From the NCBI GenBank assembly GCA_031549085.1, contig JAVBQL010000020.1:3326-67325 (forward strand): a DNA stretch of 64,000 bases. Reading direction: 5' to 3'. Below, piece by piece: positions 1 to 7,510 of this stretch. The notes under the pieces were generated by a model. It did no database searches and was not told the origin of the DNA. It saw only the letters and a program-made list of their open reading frames with translations. The stretch comes from JAVBQL01 sp031549085 (GTDB lineage: Bacteria; Spirochaetota; GWE2-31-10; MWDO01). The position numbers and the translations under genes are program-made. The stretch's first letter is position 1; each line of letters opens with the position of its first letter.

Positions 1-1162
1 TTATTAGGTTCAATATTTCTATATTTTCTTCATTAAAAAATGACTCTGCTAAGTTTTTTGCAATATGAATATAATCAAATTTGGGATAAATATTCTTGTC
101 ATAGGCATTTATAAAAATAGTTTTCTCTAATAGTTCCATTTCAGTAGTAATTGAGTTTATTATATCTTTATAATCATCGAATTTGAGTGAATACTTACTT
201 TTTACATTGTCTTTTAGTGGAGTTGGTATAAAATAGCCTCCATCAGCATGTAAAATCCACCCCTCTTTGAAAAGTTTATCTATATTTTTTATATTTTTTT
301 TAATATAGGTATTGATTGTTTCATTATTATAGCCAGAACTATCTTTTACATCTATTTTCTCAAACATAGATAAATCTATCAAAAAAGAGACTTCCTCTTT
401 GGTAAGATTCTTGAAAATAGAAATTATTGGATATTCATCAATCATTATTAAAAGTTTTGGAATAGTTATCTTGTTCTCTTTTGCATATTTTGCCAGTAGA
501 ATTAGTATATATATATTGTTCTCTATTGAAGAGATTATTTTCTGAAGTTTTATATCATTCTTCTCTTTTTTGTAGTTATTATAGAATATTTTTATATAGC
601 TATCATTTGATAAATATTTCAATTTATAATTAGTAAAACCGTCTATGGGTGCATCTACATTTGAAAAAATTAATATTCTTGCTTTAAGAGTATTGATACT
701 ATTATCTATCAGGTCATTGAGTTCACTAATGTCTCTTATATTATCTATTATTAGTAGTGTTTCACTGTTATTTAAGTATTCTGCTACTATTTTTGAAAAA
801 AGCTGGTTAACATTATAATTTATCCCAATCTGAAAGGAGTCTTTATTAAGTTTATCTTCAAAAGCCTTAATTAAAGATATTTTAATATTATCATTATATT
901 CAATCAGAGCTATTTTTGTAAAAAAAGTTGTTTTGTTTTCAATAGATTTCTCTATTGTAGACGCTAATTGTCTGGCTAACTCAGTTTTCCCACTACCTAG
1001 TGTAGACTCTATAATAAGATTATTGGTGAGTAATATTTTTTTTATCTCTGATAGTTCTAGTTCTCTACCAATAAACTCTTTATGTGGAAGAGAATCTAGT
1101 TTTTTAGTTATAAATATATAATGCCCCTTATAATTATAATCATATTTAATAGTATCACATAT
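1..1162 (-). CDS. NB-ARC/STAND-type NTPase, C-terminus beyond the left edge
   Basis: An open frame of about 387 codons runs from the stop codon at 1163-1165 off the left edge. In order it shows an entry segment FIGRELEL, a Walker A loop GSGKTE (near 975-995), a hydrophobic Walker B strand LLIIDN (near 735-765), a sensor strand RILIFS (near 665-685) and a winged-helix-like stretch KEGWILHADGGYFIPTPL (near 205-280). That order is typical of NB-ARC/STAND ATPases, which oligomerise on sensing a signal and usually switch an attached effector. Only about 25 residues precede the conserved entry, so no N-terminal effector is fused here. No ATG, GTG or TTG occurs in frame before the P-loop. An AAGGGG motif (1124-1129) is followed only by ATA/ATT codons in frame. 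The ATG at 1143 lies in another frame that stops after 11 codons. A rare start codon or a broken 5' end is therefore likely. Its partner and effector cannot be seen. Confidence 0.7.
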   Translation of the reverse strand, partial: MCDTIKYDYNYKGHYIFITKKLDSLPHKEFIGRELELSEIKKILLTNNLIIESTLGSGKTELARQLASTIEKSIENKTTFFTKIALIEYNDNIKISLIKAFEDKLNKDSFQIGINYNVNQLFSKIVAEYLNNSETLLIIDNIRDISELNDLIDNSINTLKARILIFSNVDAPIDGFTNYKLKYLSNDSYIKIFYNNYKKEKNDIKLQKIISSIENNIYILILLAKYAKENKITIPKLLIMIDEYPIISIFKNLTKEEVSFLIDLSMFEKIDVKDSSGYNNETINTYIKKNIKNIDKLFKEGWILHADGGYFIPTPLKDNVKSKYSLKFDDYKDIINSITTEMELLEKTIFINAYDKNIYPKFDYIHIAKNLAESFFNEENIEILNLI

Positions 1163-1203
1163 TTATATAAAATTTCAACTATTTAAAAAAATATTTTTTT
1201 GTA

Positions 1204-1617
1204 CTAAAATATTAATATTGCTGTTCCTGCTGTTATTAACAACAAGGCTGTTATAACTTTGGGTGTTACTGGTTCACCTAAGATAACAAAAGCCAATATT
1301 ACTGTTAGTACTATACTAAACTTATCTATCGGTGTTACTTTTGAGACATCTCCCCTTTGTATAGCCGCAAAATAGAATAGCCATGAAAATCCTGTTGCTA
1401 ACCCTGATAAAACCAAAAAAAGCAGATTTTTTTTATCAATATTTGCGATAGTTTTTCCTGCACCTGTTATAAAAACAACGATCCAAGCCATGATAACAAC
1501 AACAATCGTCCTAATTGCTGTTGCAAGGTTAGAATCTACCCCTTTTAAGCCTATTTTGACCAATATTGCTGTTAAACTTGCAAATACAGCCGATAATACT
1601 GCATATAATTTCCACAT
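1204..1617 (-). CDS. EamA/DMT-family half-size membrane transporter
   Basis: A 137-residue, very hydrophobic protein with about five predicted membrane helices, the usual size of single-domain EamA (drug/metabolite transporter superfamily) proteins that work as dimers. Conserved family features are the N-terminal helix with ALTAILVKIGLK-like spacing, a central GFSWLFYFAAIQRGDVSKVTPID segment (residues about 77-98) and a last helix pair after LGEPVTPK. Members move small metabolites or drugs across the inner membrane; the substrate cannot be read from sequence. The start has a moderate ribosome site (TAGAG). It lies upstream of the STAND ATPase on the same strand with a 40-nt gap, so read-through is possible, but no functional link is obvious. 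Confidence 0.85.
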   Translation of the reverse strand: MWKLYAVLSAVFASLTAILVKIGLKGVDSNLATAIRTIVVVIMAWIVVFITGAGKTIANIDKKNLLFLVLSGLATGFSWLFYFAAIQRGDVSKVTPIDKFSIVLTVILAFVILGEPVTPKVITALLLITAGTAILIF

Positions 1618-1781
1618 ATCATTCTCTAATTCATTATCATTTTGTAAGCATTATTTTATATCTAAATAAAGAATATATCATAATATAATATTTTTTTGAA
1701 AATTCAAATGTATTATATTTAATTATCTTATAAAGATATTAAAAACTGAAATTTGTTTTGAAGGATTTTTTAGTCAGGTTG

Positions 1782-1878
1782 AAAAAGACCCATAAAAGCA
1801 AAGCCTAAATTATTTTTTTAAAAAAATTATTTTATACTTTTATGAAGGGAAAAAAACGCCTTTATGGGTCCTACTACT
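1782..1878 (-). ncRNA. Candidate small RNA closed by a 5'/3' terminal stem
   Basis: On the minus strand a consensus promoter (TTGACT at 1913-1908, 17 nt, TATAAT at 1890-1885) predicts a start near 1878. The transcript begins just before GACCCATAAAGGC (1870-1858), which pairs with GCTTTTATGGGTC (1799-1787); the one non-Watson-Crick pair is G-U only on this strand. The stem is followed directly by a T5 run, so the closing stem may double as terminator. No ORF is seen. The 5' core shares CCATAAA with several other hairpins in this window, and the region inside the loop resembles that of the element at 2101-2182. Confidence 0.5.
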
Positions 1879-1884
1879 TTACAA

Positions 1885-1913
1885 ATTATAGTCTATTGTT
1901 TAAATAAAGTCAA
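1885..1913 (-). promoter_or_regulatory. Sigma-70-like promoter for the small RNA at 1782-1878
   Basis: TTGACT (1913-1908) and TATAAT (1890-1885) on the minus strand are separated by exactly 17 nt. No protein gene lies downstream before the hairpin, so the promoter supports a short RNA gene. Confidence 0.6.
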
Positions 1914-2063
1914 ACATATTCTTATAAATATAGATTTATATAAAAATTATTGTTTATAATTACCATTTTTAATAAAAAAGATTTTATAGACTATTTATAA
2001 ATAAATGTATTTTATAAGTAAATAGTATAATAATCTTACTTATAATTTATTATATATAAAATA

Positions 2064-2092
2064 TTGACAATTATATGTTTTTAGCATAAAAC
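2064..2092 (+). promoter_or_regulatory. Candidate promoter for the small RNA at 2099-2187
   Basis: TTGACA (2064-2069) and TAAAAC (2087-2092) are separated by 17 nt. The -35 is perfect and the -10 weak. The predicted start coincides with the left end of the inverted repeat at 2101. Confidence 0.4.
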
Positions 2093-2098
2093 AGATAT

Positions 2099-2187
2099 CA
2101 ATAGATAACTCTATAAAAGCATACCTATAATATTTTTTTAAAAAAGGTAATAAACACTCATTGCAATTATAGAATTATCTATTTTTT
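2099..2187 (+). ncRNA. Candidate small RNA with terminal stem and T-run
   Basis: ATAGATAACTCTATAA (2101-2116) pairs with TTATAGAATTATCTAT (2167-2182) with one mismatch, followed by a T6 run (2182-2187). The loop side of the left arm (CTATAAAAGCATACCTA, then a T-rich and an A-rich tract) resembles that of the element at 1787-1870, so the two look like copies of one family. The promoter at 2064-2092 would start transcription at the stem. The one mismatch would be G-U on the other strand, so the strand assignment is not certain. Confidence 0.4.
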
Positions 2188-2333
2188 ATTCAAGACAGTT
2201 CCTTTTTATGTATATATAGTTCTCTTTCTCTTCCGCTCTTTTTCCCTCTAACTTCACTATTTTATCAAATATGTGCCTACTACTCTCCTAAAGACATCAG
2301 ATCTTTTTTTTTATTGCTATTTTTGAAATAGAT

Positions 2334-2372
2334 GAAAAAATGGGCTATCTTAAATATTTTAAGATAGCCCAT
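2334..2372 (-). terminator. Rho-independent terminator
   Basis: ATGGGCTATCTTA (2340-2352) pairs with TAAGATAGCCCAT (2360-2372). The A-run at 2335-2340 gives a T-run on the minus strand. It ends the LP-x-G repeat gene at 2398-3303. Confidence 0.85.
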
Positions 2373-2397
2373 AATAAATTTATAGAGAAAATATATT

Positions 2398-3303
2398 TTA
2401 TTCTACATCAATAATATTGCCACTCTCATCAAACAGGATAGACTCTTTTGCTGTAACATTTTTTCCATCCACAACTAACTCTATACACTGCCTATTTTCT
2501 AATACAATCATTTCGATCTTGCCTCCATCAAAAAAGCTGATGTGTGCTGGAGAGACAAGTCCAACTTTTGGAATATCTATCTTTTGACCTTTGCTAACAA
2601 AAACTCTTGATATATTGCCACTCTCATAAAAAGATATATAGAGTACCTTAAGTTCCCCAAGTTCATTTGGAAGCTTAATTACCTCTCCTCTTCGAAGGAA
2701 AATGGCAGAGACATTTCCATCTTTAAAGAATGATATATTAATTACATAGACATCTTTTTTTTGTCCAGAAATATTTATACTTAAAAGTTCTTTAGATTGA
2801 AGCTCCAATCTCTCTATAGATAGATCATCATCAAACCATAATCTTATTGCATTTAGAGAGACATTAAGTTTTGGGATATATACTCCAACACTGCTTGGCG
2901 GGGTAAGAAATATTGCCTTTATTTTATCCCCTTTAAAATATAGGTATGCTGCAGAGACTTCTCCAATGCCATTGGGAAGTGAGACTTTATCACTATCAGG
3001 TGAGAGCTCAAAGGCATACTCTTTTAGGTTGTTGTATGAGTGAATACAAGAGACAGAGACTGTTCCCAAGTCTGATGGAAGCCTCATCTTCTCATCATGG
3101 GCAACAACAATAGTCATTTCTGGCTTACTATCCTCATAGAAAAAAATAGAAGATGCTCGTATCTTTCCAAATGTTTTTGGAAGTGTGATTCTCTCGCCAA
3201 CCTTCAAAAGGACACTCTCTATTTTAGATTCTTCAGAAATCTTAAGGCTCTCTATGGCAACATCACCTAGTTCATAGGGAAGCGTGAATATTTTTTGTCC
3301 CAT
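2398..3303 (-). CDS. LP-x-G repeat protein, cytosolic version
   Basis: 301 residues with no signal peptide or membrane segment. It is built of roughly eight degenerate beta-rich repeats of about 30-38 residues with the pattern LP..lG.v.v..i.fY.sGnI..v.L..Ge.i. Clear copies are at about residues 150-290, such as KLPNELGELKVLYISFYE followed by SGNISRVFVSKG. It ends in the family C-terminal signature, ILFDESGNIIDVE. Six paralogues lie in this window (10879, 12879, 13766, 19811, 56770, 57479). I do not know a named family for the repeat; it superficially recalls MORN-type Y..nG repeats but lacks their spacing. Start ATG has a GAGAGGTGAT ribosome site. A strong terminator follows. Function unknown; repeated beta hairpins suggest a binding or scaffold role. 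Confidence 0.75.
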   Translation of the reverse strand: MGQKIFTLPYELGDVAIESLKISEESKIESVLLKVGERITLPKTFGKIRASSIFFYEDSKPEMTIVVAHDEKMRLPSDLGTVSVSCIHSYNNLKEYAFELSPDSDKVSLPNGIGEVSAAYLYFKGDKIKAIFLTPPSSVGVYIPKLNVSLNAIRLWFDDDLSIERLELQSKELLSINISGQKKDVYVINISFFKDGNVSAIFLRRGEVIKLPNELGELKVLYISFYESGNISRVFVSKGQKIDIPKVGLVSPAHISFFDGGKIEMIVLENRQCIELVVDGKNVTAKESILFDESGNIIDVE

Positions 3304-3558
3304 TTATATCACCTCTCTTATTTTTCACTTAATTTTCTAGAAAAATCTTTAAAATTCATATTATAATAAATATCCAATATAATCAATTTTTATTTTAAAT
3401 AACTTTTATTTTTGAATTAGTACCATTTTTCTATATCTTAACCATACTGATGTTTTTGCATTTTCATTCAAAATGATGAAAAGTAAGATAATATTAAGAA
3501 AAGTATCGACTATTTAAAAGTTGTAGACTTATTCTTTAATATATCATATAAAAGAGAT

Positions 3559-4554
3559 ATGAGTCCTAAATTAATAAAAACTATGAAGCTGATTGCTTCC
3601 GTCTTCATAGTTGTATTTTATATTATCTATATTTACCTCAATCAAATCTATATAAGGCGAATTGCAAATATAGGGTTCTTACATCTCATATTTATCCTAT
3701 TTACCATGCTTTCGATCGTAACTTTCTATATTATAGGGCTTTGGAATAACCTTTTTATTAATGTTAAGGATAATTCAAAAAAGATACTATTCTTTTTTCT
3801 CTTTGCTATTGTCAATTTTTTAAGCGGAATCTCCTTTTATGACCTAAGGGGATCCCTTATTGTTGAATCCAATATGACCCTCTTTAAGGTCTATGCACTA
3901 TTTATGCTTATCACAATAGTTACAAAAATCCTCATTGGGATTATTTGCTCCATCTATGTTTTGATATGTATAATTATAGAGAAAGATAAGACAAAAATAA
4001 AAATTATATTGTCTATCTTTATCTCTGCTGTCTTTCTCCTCTGCTGCTTTATCTTTGCAAGCTTCCTTACCAATTTTAGTAAATATGTCTCTGACATCAC
4101 AAAATTGAAAGCAGAGCTAAACTCCTACTTTGGAGATCTCTTCTCATATGGAATATTTTTAGTGGTCTCAATTTTTATATTTATTCTATATATGCTTACT
4201 GTTTGGAATAGCTTTTTTATTAATGAGCAGAGATGGAAAAAGATGCTCTTCTATTTTATATTTTCACTGATTAACTCTTTAGCTGTTATAATATCCTATG
4301 TTACTATAACCAAGTTTCAAGAGCTTATTGAAGACTATGGAATAAAGAAGAGCTTTGTGCATTATGTAAGTCTCTCTGTATCCTACCCTCTCTATTTTAT
4401 AGCGATATTTTCTATAGTTGTTGGTTCAGTACTCTTTATTGATAATATAGTTAGAAAAAATCGTGCTTTGAGTAAAAGAGGGTGGCAGATATTAACAACC
4501 ATATCTTTAGCACTATCACTTATGTTTTTCCTAATGTATTTTAGCAAACCTTGA
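3559..4554 (+). CDS. Multi-pass membrane protein with an internal duplication
   Basis: 331 residues, about eight predicted membrane helices, no recognised domain. The two halves look homologous: residues 58-95 (GLWNNLFINVKDNSKKILFF and on) match residues 212-250 (TVWNSFFINEQRWKKMLFYF and on), and each half continues with a KxxxKxxx loop and two more helices. A four-helix unit seems to have been duplicated. The ATG lies about 5 nt after a TATAAA box (3548-3553) without a clear ribosome site, so translation may be leaderless or nearly so; the matching -35 is weak. Stands alone, convergent with the genes at 4777-5744. Function unknown. Confidence 0.7.
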   Translation: MSPKLIKTMKLIASVFIVVFYIIYIYLNQIYIRRIANIGFLHLIFILFTMLSIVTFYIIGLWNNLFINVKDNSKKILFFFLFAIVNFLSGISFYDLRGSLIVESNMTLFKVYALFMLITIVTKILIGIICSIYVLICIIIEKDKTKIKIILSIFISAVFLLCCFIFASFLTNFSKYVSDITKLKAELNSYFGDLFSYGIFLVVSIFIFILYMLTVWNSFFINEQRWKKMLFYFIFSLINSLAVIISYVTITKFQELIEDYGIKKSFVHYVSLSVSYPLYFIAIFSIVVGSVLFIDNIVRKNRALSKRGWQILTTISLALSLMFFLMYFSKP

Positions 4555-4592
4555 GGAGACATTAGCCCTCTTTTAAAGCCCTGATACCATAT

Positions 4593-4614
4593 CCCCTTTA
4601 CATAAAGGGGGGGG
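4593..4614. other. Hairpin ending in a G8 tract
   Basis: CCCCTTTA (4593-4600) pairs with TAAAGGGG (4603-4610), extended by four more G. It sits 40 nt after the membrane protein gene. There is no T-run, so a classical terminator is doubtful; an mRNA 3'-end stabiliser is possible. A second hairpin with T/A-rich arms (4694-4704 / 4712-4722) lies downstream. Confidence 0.4.
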
Positions 4615-4776
4615 TGTTATTTTCCAAAATAGAAATAAGATATTAAACAAGACACCAAAAAGTCACTTTTTTTTCGATTTTGACTAAAGCAAAATATACA
4701 AAAAGTTTTGTTTTTTGTATATTGTTTATCTTTTTAAGATATTAAATTAGTTTTAAAAGAGATCTTATTATAAAAA

Positions 4777-4962
4777 TTATTTTGTCAACATTCGAACTGC
4801 ATAGATTAGTGGAGTTCCAATTGTTATTAAAACAGCAGCTATCTCAAGAAGTTTTAATACTATATCTGCTTTGCTTAAAAGAATCATAATGAGCAGTGCC
4901 ACTATCACAACACTTATAGCAATAATGATTGATATTAAAAGTCTTTTGTCTTTTCTTTTCAT
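4777..4962 (-). CDS. Small two-helix membrane protein
   Basis: 61 residues: a basic start (MKRKDKR), two hydrophobic helices (about residues 8-29 and 33-57) and a short basic tail. It follows the 257-aa membrane protein by only 8 nt on the same strand and has no clear ribosome site of its own, so it is probably translated by coupling. Function unknown. The two proteins may act together in the membrane. Confidence 0.55.
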   Translation of the reverse strand: MKRKDKRLLISIIIAISVVIVALLIMILLSKADIVLKLLEIAAVLITIGTPLIYAVRMLTK

Positions 4963-4970
4963 AATAAAAA

Positions 4971-5744
4971 CTATTTTGGGTCTAATGAAGTTGGATAGCT
5001 CTCATCTAACCTCTTCTCTACTTTAAGGCTAATTATTGTTCCATTATCGGTAGAGACAAAAAACGTCCCATTGACCTTACTGAATATATCTTTAAGAGTA
5101 TACTTATTTATCTCCTCATTATTCTCAAGCATATATCTAACATTGTTATCAAACATATCATTGATATTTATATTATTTTGAGTCAAAACGTCAATCATGC
5201 AGGATATATATGCAGAATCATCCATTATATGATGGTTTTTATAGGAGTAAAAAAAGCTGCACTTTTCACCCGGCTGAATAAAGAGATTTCTCTTGTTATT
5301 ATTAAAGAGGCGTTTGAAGATAAGAGAGTCAATGCTTGTATAATTATTGTTATGTTTTAGAAGCAGTAATATCCCCGACTCATAATCATATGAGAACCCA
5401 ACCTTGCCTCGATTCTCTATATCAACCCTTATACCATTCTGAAAAAAGAAGATTGCCCCACGCCCAACCTCTTTTGGAGGAAGTGAGCTTATCGCTGCAA
5501 AGATGGTTGCTCCACATGTACCTGCAGCAACCATAACATTTATAATCAATCCAAAAATATCAGAGCTACTCCTGCCATCATGTACTCCAATAAAAAAAGC
5601 AAGAAATGAACAGGCAAGAGCAATTACAAAGATAATTGCTACAATCTTCATATATAGGTGAAGATTGCTTTTCGCAAAAAATATAACTATAACCAAAGAT
5701 ACAAAACAAGTTATAACCAAAGGTATAATCGTATTGACATCCAT
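4971..5744 (-). CDS. Membrane-anchored protein of unknown function
   Basis: 257 residues with three hydrophobic helices near the N-terminus (about residues 7-24, 31-53 and 65-90) followed by a soluble domain of about 165 residues (from SSLPPKEVGRG) with no family I recognise. The soluble part alternates beta-rich segments and charged loops. A TAGGAT ribosome site precedes the ATG. First gene of a two-gene unit with the 61-aa membrane protein. The layout (several N-terminal helices plus a cytoplasmic or periplasmic domain) is common in sensor or defence effector proteins, but nothing in the sequence proves either. Confidence 0.6.
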   Translation of the reverse strand: MDVNTIIPLVITCFVSLVIVIFFAKSNLHLYMKIVAIIFVIALACSFLAFFIGVHDGRSSSDIFGLIINVMVAAGTCGATIFAAISSLPPKEVGRGAIFFFQNGIRVDIENRGKVGFSYDYESGILLLLKHNNNYTSIDSLIFKRLFNNNKRNLFIQPGEKCSFFYSYKNHHIMDDSAYISCMIDVLTQNNININDMFDNNVRYMLENNEEINKYTLKDIFSKVNGTFFVSTDNGTIISLKVEKRLDESYPTSLDPK

Positions 5745-5834
5745 ATCTATACAATCCTAAAAAATGTTATTTTTGTGTAAAGATAAATTATAGAATTAAT
5801 ATGAGAAGATCACAAGTACTTTATCAAAAATAGA

Positions 5835-6524
5835 TTAAGATTCTTTTGCTCCATGCTCTTTTAAAAGTGATACTACTGAATCACTATCATTATCAATAGC
5901 TGCTGTGAGCGGTGTTATTCCATCACTATCCTTTATATTGATATCAGCCCCTGCCTCAATAAGAAGCTTTGCAATCTCATAGGAACCTATGATAGCAGCC
6001 TCAATAAGCGCTGTTGACTTCATATTATTTTGATGGTTTACATCTGCTCCACTTTTAATAAGAAGCCTAACGATATCTGCAAGGTTATAGACAGTAGCCC
6101 ATATCAATGCCGTATTTCCATCCTTATTTGGTTCATCTATATTTATACCAGACTCTATCAAAAGCTGTAATATATCTATGTGATCATACTCTACAGCCAT
6201 AATAATAGGAAGTTCATCATATTTATTTTTAATTGTTAGAGATGCTCCCTCTTTAACAAGAAGTTTTGCAACATCATAGTTCCCTGCTCTTGCAGCAGAC
6301 ATTAATGGAGTATCCCCAGACTCATCCTGAAGGTTGATATCTGCTCCCTTCTCTATTAGAATACTAACAATTTCGCTATTTGAGTATCTGCTTGCAAGTA
6401 CAATAATTGGTGTATTTTCAACATCTCTTAAGTTTGGATTTGCCCCCTCAACAAAAGCATCCCTTACGCCTTTAACACTATTGTTATATATGGATGAGAG
6501 CAGATTGAAATCGTTATCTCCCAT
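5835..6524 (-). CDS. Ankyrin-repeat protein
   Basis: 229 residues made of about six ankyrin repeats of 33 residues, with typical NxxG-x-TpL-x2-A and ADINLQD/ADVNHQN turns, for example DESGDTPLMSAARAGNYDVA and DSDGITPLTAAIDNDSD. Ankyrin stacks bind partner proteins; no catalytic domain is attached and there is no signal peptide, so a cytosolic adaptor is likely. The start is taken at the ATG at 6524, 8 nt after AAAGGAG; a longer frame upstream (to 6572) would place the ribosome site inside the gene. Single gene; no operon partner. Confidence 0.85.
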   Translation of the reverse strand: MGDNDFNLLSSIYNNSVKGVRDAFVEGANPNLRDVENTPIIVLASRYSNSEIVSILIEKGADINLQDESGDTPLMSAARAGNYDVAKLLVKEGASLTIKNKYDELPIIMAVEYDHIDILQLLIESGINIDEPNKDGNTALIWATVYNLADIVRLLIKSGADVNHQNNMKSTALIEAAIIGSYEIAKLLIEAGADINIKDSDGITPLTAAIDNDSDSVVSLLKEHGAKES

Positions 6525-6766
6525 AGCTAAAACTCCTTTATTTAAAGAAAACCAACTTAAACTTAAAGTCAATACTAAAAAATTAATATTCTAGAATGCA
6601 ATTTATACAATTATAGAGCTACTTTTCTTTTAAAACGTTCTTACTATTTTACAAGCTAGTTTTATACAATTTTTTGTAATATAAGCTATTACTACTTCAA
6701 TTATAACACAAGACCTCTCATTCTTGCAATATTGTTATAAAAAAATAGTAGTTTATTTTTTTTTTA

Positions 6767-6819
6767 TTTTTTAGCTCCACCTCCTTTTTGATTTTTTTTA
6801 GATCCCACCTCCTTTTTGA
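6767..6819. repeat. Two direct copies of a Shine-Dalgarno-complementary 25-mer
   Basis: Two copies of TTTTTTAG(C/A)TCC(C)ACCTCCTTTTTGA at 6767-6791 and 6794-6819 differ by one base and one insertion. Read on the minus strand each contains AAAAAGGAGGTGG, a perfect ribosome-binding core, but no start codon follows either one. On the plus strand they resemble the anti-Shine-Dalgarno tail of 16S rRNA. The rest of 6525-6979 shows nothing else. Confidence 0.6.
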
Positions 6820-6979
6820 CCAATATTTTATTCAAAAAAGATTTTTTTAGGTTCTAATTTAGAATCCTAAAAAATCTAAAATATAAATAGAAATATATTT
6901 AATTTCTTAAAAGAGCTATATTGATTTTGTTGATAATTTTTAGTAAGATTTCAACTCGCTAAAAATAGGAGATAAAGAT

Positions 6980-7432
6980 ATGATATCTGTTGCTCTATAT
7001 GAACCTGAGATCCCTCAAAATACCGGGAATATTGCACGCCTCTGTGTTGGACTTGATATTCCGCTGATATTGGTTGGAAGGCTTGGCTTCTCTCTTAATG
7101 ATAAGTATCTAAAGCGTGCAGGGCTTGACTATTGGGAACATTTAAAACTTATAAAATATAGTTCTCTTGATGAGTTTTTAGATAAAACATCTGATAACAG
7201 AAAAATATTGGCTTCAACAAAAGTTGATATGCCATACTACAATTTCAAATATCAAAAGGGAGATATATTGGTTTTTGGGCGTGAGTCTAAAGGCTTGCCT
7301 GAGGAATTTATTAAAGATAATATTGATAATGCAGTAACAATACCAATGGTGGGGCTAGTTAGGAGTCTAAACCTTGCAAATAGTGTCTCTATAATAGCAT
7401 ACCATTCACTAATAACACTCTCCTATTTCTAA
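6980..7432 (+). CDS. trmL: tRNA (cytidine(34)-2'-O)-methyltransferase
   Basis: 150 residues, the normal size for TrmL, a SPOUT-class methyltransferase that uses SAM to 2'-O-methylate the wobble nucleotide of some leucine tRNAs. Family motifs are all present: YEPEIPQNTGNIARLC (motif 1), LVFGRESKGLPEEF (motif 2) and IPMVGLVRSLNLANSVSI (motif 3, with the trefoil-knot SAM site). An AGGAG ribosome site lies 9 nt before the ATG. A terminator follows closely. It is the most clearly core-type gene in the window. Confidence 0.95.
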   Translation: MISVALYEPEIPQNTGNIARLCVGLDIPLILVGRLGFSLNDKYLKRAGLDYWEHLKLIKYSSLDEFLDKTSDNRKILASTKVDMPYYNFKYQKGDILVFGRESKGLPEEFIKDNIDNAVTIPMVGLVRSLNLANSVSIIAYHSLITLSYF

Positions 7433-7449
7433 GACATTATTATAAAAAA

Positions 7450-7478
7450 AATCCCCTTAATACTAAGAGGATTTTAAT
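7450..7478. terminator. Bidirectional terminator-like hairpin
   Basis: AATCCCCTTA pairs with TAAGAGGATT around a 4-nt loop, with A-run before and T-run after. It separates trmL from the convergent repressor gene. Confidence 0.7.
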
Positions 7479-7510
7479 TAAATATATGTATAATAAGAAA
7501 TAGGTTAAAA

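Noticed and set aside
4607..4614. G8 tract as a phase-variation switch (also 32374-32381)
   Set aside because: Both tracts lie in 3' hairpins after stop codons, not in coding frames or promoter spacers.
4971..5744. Plus-strand ORFs at 5178-5536 opposite the membrane protein
   Set aside because: They are frames opposite a gene with a good start and membrane helices, and they lack ribosome sites.
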